Positions 36,701 through 42,700 of a DNA stretch of 64,000 nt are shown one piece after another. Made by a program: the position numbers and the translations under genes. Each line of letters begins with the position of its first letter. The stretch's first letter is position 1. Source of the stretch: Bolinopsis microptera. Lineage: Eukaryota > Ctenophora > Tentaculata > Lobata > Bolinopsidae. The notes under the pieces were generated by a model. It worked only from the letters and a program-made list of their open reading frames with translations, was not told where the DNA came from and did not search any database. The stretch covers positions 16,015,837 through 16,079,836 of the forward strand of contig NC_087073.1 in assembly GCF_026151205.1 (NCBI RefSeq). The letters run 5' to 3'.

Positions 36701-39700
36701 TCAGGAAGGGGGGAGACACAGGTGCTGCTGTGAGCCGTTATACTCCTGCTCGTATCCTTGGGCAGCCTGATCACATGATTTTGTTTTAATAACATCTCAT
36801 TTCTGAGCGTAGAATTCAGCTGAGTAGGTTGCATCTGTATCGAGCGACTGAGATTGTTGATGTAGCTCTGCTTCTTGTAGTTGTAATCGGTAACCTGTAT
36901 CGGTTTGCCTCGTTTGAACTTTGAGGTTGTGTGCCTCATTTCCACCTTACAGAATCCCTCAACCTCCCTGAGTGGGAGCTGTCTGGAGAGTTTAGGGGTG
37001 TAGTAGTTGCGGGACCTGCACTTCATCTGATAGAACTTGGTGGAGTTGGCGGGGGTTTCTGGCGGCGGCGGCGTGGTGTCACTCGGCGTCTTGCTAACGA
37101 GCCTCGCGATCAGATCGTTCAAGTTCATACCTGGTGCAAGAGAAAAACTAGTGTCACTGATAATAGGAGGGTTACCAGCACTGAATATATCTAGACACCA
37201 GGAAAGTAGTGTCTTTATTAAACGTTTAAACTTGTAGCCAATGTGAGCGAGTATCGGTGCTGATTAAAACTATTCACGCTCACAATACTGATCAGATGCA
37301 CACATTAACGTTCCAACGTATACAGCCTCAAAGCAAAACGAGCGAACACCGACAGCTACAGATGAACTTTTTATGTGATATTATGATAATGAGATTTGCT
37401 GACCCAGCAGCGTGGTATAGACCTAATCTCGAATTACATGATATAATGTCGAAATAATATTCAAATCACGCTCTACACGAAGCAGCACCGTGTCAAATAT
37501 ATACGAGATAAACCGTGCCACTTTTGCCAAATTAAACGACGGTCAATTCACACTCCATCTCATTCACAATACACAAGCTACAATATGACATTTTCATTGG
37601 ATATTTAAAACAATTTATCCACATATCCCGGCATATCTTTTGTTGATAATCAGATGTTATTTAAGAAGCTCGATTAAAAAACTTGAAATTTAATTTAGCA
37701 TGGTAGGTCATGGCTCTAAACTGCAGAGCTGAGATTTATAGTAAGTAAAGCCAATCGTAAACCGGTTCATTTCCGGCGTGCTGGGACTAAACAAAGATTC
37801 GAACTTCCGAAACATCATACTGCATATTATGTGAAAAAGTTGGCTGAATATTATGTTGAAAAGCAATGGCACTGGATGGAAATAAGTAGAGTAGAAGTGG
37901 GTGTGTTCGATGTAAGCTAGCGGTAGATATCAATTAGTGAACACTGTCAAAAGCAATCGTATCAGCCCAAAAAATAATATCGGATTTTTACTGTTGCGGA
38001 ATAAATGCGGCTACAGTGTATCCGAATAATAAGAGCTTGCATGATTATTGTGCATACCAAATGATTGAAATCTTCGATTTCTCAAGCAATTAAAGTTTTA
38101 CTTATTATTAGATAACAAAATGCGGACAGCAATAAAAAGTTAAAATGGCTCGGTGGTTTGTGAATTACGGTTACTGGGTTGAAAGATTCAGAAATGAGAT
38201 AGTGCCAACTTCGTCACAATAGCGTTAGAATTAACAAACACGTCTTGAAACCTAATTGCTGAAATCCCTTTTAGAGTCCGGAAATTGGATCAGAAAACTG
38301 ATGTAATTTTATTTTGGAGCAACTGTTTAGTAGATCAAATGTCCTCTGGTCCTCAAACTGGATACCGTGTTAATAAATCCATTTTCCCATGGCTTATAAT
38401 GGTAACATGCATTACGGTGACAAATCGATGGTATTGATCGATTGCCAACCCAAATTGTGTCGTCATAAGTCTCACTTAACAGTTAGGAGCAAGAGTGAGT
38501 CTGCGACAAAGGTTTGTAATTCATTTCGGGTTTTATTGGATAATCTGATAATGACTGCTAATATTAGTTCACGGACAAAAATCATACATTGTAAAAATCC
38601 TTGTACATCTCAAAATATCTCAAATCAATAGGCTGTGGTCATGAACGCGTCAAACCATCCCAAACGACTTCGATCTCAAACAAGAAACTCCAACAAATTA
38701 AAATTAATCCGATCTAACTTGTGCAGGTCAGTCTCCGGAGGTGCAGAACTGTTACTTGATGGGGGTGTGTGAGGGGGAGGGGGAGTATGGTGTGTGCCTG
38801 ATAGATACTTCTGTCGGGGTCTTCACTCTGTCACAGTTCACTGACGACAGACACAGTTCCAGACTACGGACACTCATATCTCACTACAACATCGTTCAGG
38901 TCAGTTTCATGGAGATCGAAAAATCAGCTTTTACCGTTAACAGAATTTAAAATTTATATTTCGACAATGTTATAAAAATGTTGAAGAGTAATATAAGGCG
39001 TGTATCTGCAGAAGATACGCGAAGCACTAATGATTGCTTGCTGATCCAATATTGCAGCTCGTGAATATCACAAATTCTTGCACATAAGCTCCGACTGAGT
39101 TCATTCACATATTTTAGATGATAGTGTAGTAAGGATAGGCGACCTGTCTGCTAGGCTCCCTCTCCTGAGAGTAAGGACCCTGAGAGTAAGGCCGGTGACT
39201 GACAGCTGGGCGCCAGTTATCAGGATTATCAGTGCTCCTAACCAACAACTCAGTGTACTCAGTAAACTGCACTTCTGTCCCTTCCTCCTCTCTCTCACAG
39301 CAACAGCAGCAACCTCCAGTACCTGGTCCTCTTCTTAGGTGTTTAGCGTAACAACAGAACATCAGTACCATCAGGAACATGATCACACACGCAATGATGA
39401 TAAACACAGCAACAGCAGTGTAATCGTGATCCTGGCAGATGGCAGCCCCTCTGATGTCAGTCCCACAGTTGTAGTGACCGTAACAGTGGACGCCATGTCC
39501 CCGCCACTGGTGGAAACTGTCGTCTATCCAGCAGAGAGGGAGTCCGGATCGGTTGAGGGTACAGTAGGAGTAGGAGTTATCACAAGGTATGGAGAAGTTC
39601 TGACCCATGCCGCTACCCCAACATTTGGTGTCGTAGCAGTCATAATCAGCAGAGATTTGGTGGAATAGAAATATTAGGATGAAGGATGGAGTAATAGTCA

Positions 39701-42700
39701 TGACGTCCTGAAACAGTTTTGTTAGATAGCTGCCTTTAACTTTTCCATGGATCTGATAAGTGCATATTTCTGTATCACTAAATTGTATTAGCATTACATA
39801 ATATGAGCATGTTAACAGCAAATATGTTGATATGCATCGATTAGTCTGGAAGGACACAGCGATGTCTCAACAGGAAAATAGCAAAACTCGTCCTTATCTA
39901 ATAAATGACGGGAAACAATCAATAAATATAATAATAGTGCTCAATTCGACAATAATTATAGAAACTAATCAGAAATCTCACTAATCCTAATCTCGATGGT
40001 GTGGGTATCATCTTACATTAGATTAACACATTAAGCTCTTATCACTAGTACATTCACTGCTTTGTTAAAAGAGAAAATAACGTTCGCAGTTAATAATGTA
40101 GATAATGTACAGGTAGATTATGTGCCTATGTGTTCTTCCTGGCTGTTAAATTAGAATTGTAATTATCATCGTAATTTAAGGTCAGTGTAAACTGGAAATA
40201 CACTGTGACAAAACTTAATTTCAATCTAATTCAGATAACTTTACGTGGTTATTCAAAAATCGGCCATCTTTCTTCGATGCACAGTTCAATTATAAATGAG
40301 AAAATGAAATTTCCTTAAAGTTTCTGAATTATCTTCCTCAGGTTCTCTATCCACGAAGAGAGATATCAGACAAGCTGCAGAACGTTCTGAAGATGGAGCT
40401 GGGACAAGCTCTTCAGGAACCACTAACTAAAGAAAAGGAGTTCTGGGGTGCTAACAAGACACTGAATCAGCTAGCCTCGGGAAAATACTTTGTGGAGGAG
40501 GGGCAGGATGATGCTGTGTGGCCGCAACTCTTCTCCGAGATCACAGGTTCGAGCTCACCATCATATATTCTGGTGAAATGTATTCGTTATATTTCCACTC
40601 GGAAACGCTAAATTTATTTAATATTTAAGTTCACAAACTTCACTCCACTATACATACAGTGGGTGAAGAAAGAAGCTTTAACGCGGAACCCAAAGAAGAG
40701 TACTCCCTGGCTGTGTCGTCCCTGGGAGGCTGTATCTGTTACCTGCAGAAGTGCCTGATAGAGCGACCCTTGTTGGCTCTCAAGCAGTTCCAGTTGTTTG
40801 CTCCTGAGCAGTTTCATGTGCGAAGTGGTGGCAACAAGTTCCCGTCTGAGAATCAAAAGCTGGTTTTAGACAACATTTCCATCGCTAACTTAGAGGTAAA
40901 CTCTGAAGCTTTTCCATTATTATTTGTAGGCGTGGCTAGACAATAAACACGCAATATTTATAGTGTTAACTTTTATGCATCCTGAGTGCAAATTATTTGC
41001 TGAAAGTATTAAAAAGTTTGTTTGAATAAAATATGACGCAAAACAAACATGTCCTCTTTTGTGAAATGTGAATTGTATTTGTACCGATTCGTTTTTAAAC
41101 TTTTGCGGCAGCTGCTGGTGTCGCCCGTTTTAAAACTATACGATCGTCCATTGTGCTCTAATGATTTTTGAATGAAAAACGTCTAAAAATATCCGTTGTA
41201 TCATTTAAAAAAAGTTTAAATTGTCCGTATAACTATAATCTAACTATTTTCAGATCTTGTGCACGAGTGAGGGTAAGCAGGAAGGCTCGCTGCTAAGTAT
41301 ACTGGACAGGTGTGTCACTGCAGCAGGGAAAAGGTTGTTGAGACAGTGGGTTTGTGCTCCGCTCTGTAATCCTGCCCAAATAAATCGCAGGTAAGACTTA
41401 CTTACTTCATAAAATAAGAGATTATAATTTCAAATTTGAACACCCTATACTCAGCTAGCTGCTAGTACTGTCAACTCTATCTAGTCTTTGTTCAAAATGC
41501 GACATAATTTTCGCGGATTCAACTACAAATTTCACTGTGTGTGGTTATGAAATACGTACAATGAAACTAATAATACTGAATTATATGCGATGGTCAATGA
41601 AGAATTTACTATTAAGTACAGGGTGGGCCAAAAGTCAGTACCCATACGTTGGCCTTTATAGCTCAGTCACTGAGTGCCCAATTTAAATACTTCTTTCTGG
41701 TATGACTTAGTACCACCACTGGTTCGAGGAATTTGTCAACTCGAAAAATATTCGCGTTCATTTTTTTCAAATGGAGGTTCATTATCACATTTATTTGATA
41801 GTTTGGATAGTCGGATCAAGCTAAATGTTATTGAATTGTGTTTGGCCATTCGAATTACGTTTGTCCTGAAAGAATTAGAACTGTAGCTTCTCAGATGACC
41901 GAGATATGAAGCATAACGAGTTTATTCATTACGTGTGATCAGGTGATTGGTTTACCTAATCACGTGATAAGGTGCCCCCGTTAACTACCCCGTTATACAT
42001 TATGGGAATTGTTAAGGGTGCCCAATTAAGGTGTCGTGTCACGGTGTCACATAATCACCCAGTCAATTTTGTTAACGAGATACAGAAAATGCTTGATAAC
42101 TTCGTCATTTCTAATCCGTTTTGCCTCATGTTTTCAGATCATATGCAACATTTGATAATCTACCGTCTCTGAAAAAAATTAGGCGTTCAGCATGTTCAGA
42201 GAAAACAATATAAGTGTTTTAATATTGAATGGGCGTGGTCTAAAATATTCGAATTTTCAAATTTTGACGACGGAATCCTCGAACCAGTAAGTACAGTATG
42301 CCATCTGCAAAGCAACAGCTCTCAAATATAAAACACGGCGGAGCTATTAAGGCCAACGTATGGGTACTGAATTTTGGCCCACCCTGTATGTTGCCGGAAT
42401 AATGATACTGGAGATTTGAAACATAAAATTAAATTGCTTAACAGGAAAATTAAATAGCTTAAAGTTAATAGTTCAGAATTTAGTGGCTGAGGAAGACTGG
42501 AGTAGAGCTGTAATTTATATTTGATTTATTAACTTCAAATATTATAACTAGAAATACTGTATTAATTCCTCGCTACTATTGCTCTACCCACAAATCTCCA
42601 CAGGTTAGATGCCATAGACAATCTGCTAGCGCATCCCGGCAAAGTGAAGCAAGTCCAGGGTGCTCTGAAGAAAGTTCCCGACTTGGAGCGACTTCTTCGC

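Noticed and set aside
39702-39857. N-terminal extension of the cysteine-rich membrane protein to 39857
   Set aside because: The extension runs through a good splice acceptor (before 39707) and the ATG at 39701 begins a proper signal peptide.
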